Shown in pieces: positions 63,839 to 64,000 of a DNA stretch of 64,000 nt (position 1 is the first letter of the stretch; every line of letters starts with the position of its first letter). Below the pieces are notes generated by a model. It was not told where the DNA came from, did no database searches, and saw only the letters and a list, made by a program, of their open reading frames with translations. The position numbers were made by a program, and so were the translations under genes. The stretch is from Notospermus geniculatus (taxonomy: Eukaryota > Nemertea > Pilidiophora > Heteronemertea > Lineidae): contig NMRB01002846.1 of the NCBI GenBank assembly GCA_002633025.1, positions 1 to 64,000 of the forward strand, given 5' to 3'.

Positions 63839-64000
63839 GTAGGTTGACCACTTCACTGATATACGAGAAAGAGCAGCTCATCTGAGTTGTGCCGGTACTG
63901 AAAGGTTTCAGGATAGACTGGGGTTAAAGTGTAAAGTCGGGATGACACCTCTACCATTGTTGATATTAGACTATAAACCCAGACTTTAAGGCCCGAACTT

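Overview
This is a eukaryotic, multi-exon window dominated by one gene on the + strand: a laminin alpha chain of the alpha-5/alpha-3 (arthropod LanA) class. Introns use GT-AG sites, exon phases chain from one exon to the next, and the translated blocks follow laminin order. That order is: second part of the atypical globular domain IVb, laminin EGF-like (LE) modules, the laminin IV type A domain (IVa), more LE modules, the coiled-coil domain II/I, LG1, LG2, LG3 and part of LG4. The N-terminal LN/LEa part lies upstream and the end of LG4 plus LG5 lies downstream. No other protein-coding gene is supportable. The organism looks like a marine invertebrate animal with a highly polymorphic, transposon-rich genome (lancelet, echinoderm or hemichordate are my guesses); this is an inference from gene structure and repeat content only.

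Layout. Positions 1-12838 (copy A) and 17277-27750 (copy B) are two versions of the same stretch. Each carries eight exons from domain IVb to the LE modules before IVa. About two dozen exon differences separate them, all synonymous except one Lys/Asn change, while the introns differ by many whole insertions. Between them, 12839-17276 carries three exons that belong upstream of copy B. From 27762 onward the gene is single-copy. The main path is therefore 45 exons (14127-63838), about 7.3 kb of coding sequence. Splicing copy A into 14127 would keep frame but join an LE module to the middle of domain IVb, so I read copy A as the other haplotype misplaced in the assembly, or a broken tandem duplication. 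Gaps lie at 24535-24606 and 49348-50239.

The introns are packed with short non-autonomous DNA transposons (terminal inverted repeat and fold-back elements). Several can be assigned by target-site duplications: TA (Tc1/mariner/pogo-like), TTAA (piggyBac-like), TAA (Harbinger-like) and 8 bp (hAT-like). There are also tRNA-like SINE heads, a 51-bp, a 99-bp and a roughly 56-bp tandem array, and repeats carrying CTCF-like and nuclear-receptor-like motifs. No transposase ORF was recognised.

The most interesting signal is a set of palindromic octamers, TAGGCCTA, TACATGTA and TACCGGTA, each seen about 10 to 16 times where about one would be expected. At five sites a paralogous or allelic copy in this same window has just TA where the other has the octamer, a clean 6-bp difference. 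At a sixth site copy A has TACAATGTA where copy B has a full TA-flanked element ending CAG...CTG. The simplest reading is that these octamers are excision footprints of TA-targeting transposons (TA + two terminal bases + two terminal bases + TA).

A second notable point is a one-base deficit in LG3 exon 40 (58945-59093), which puts a stop at 59035 and is either an assembly error or a null allele.
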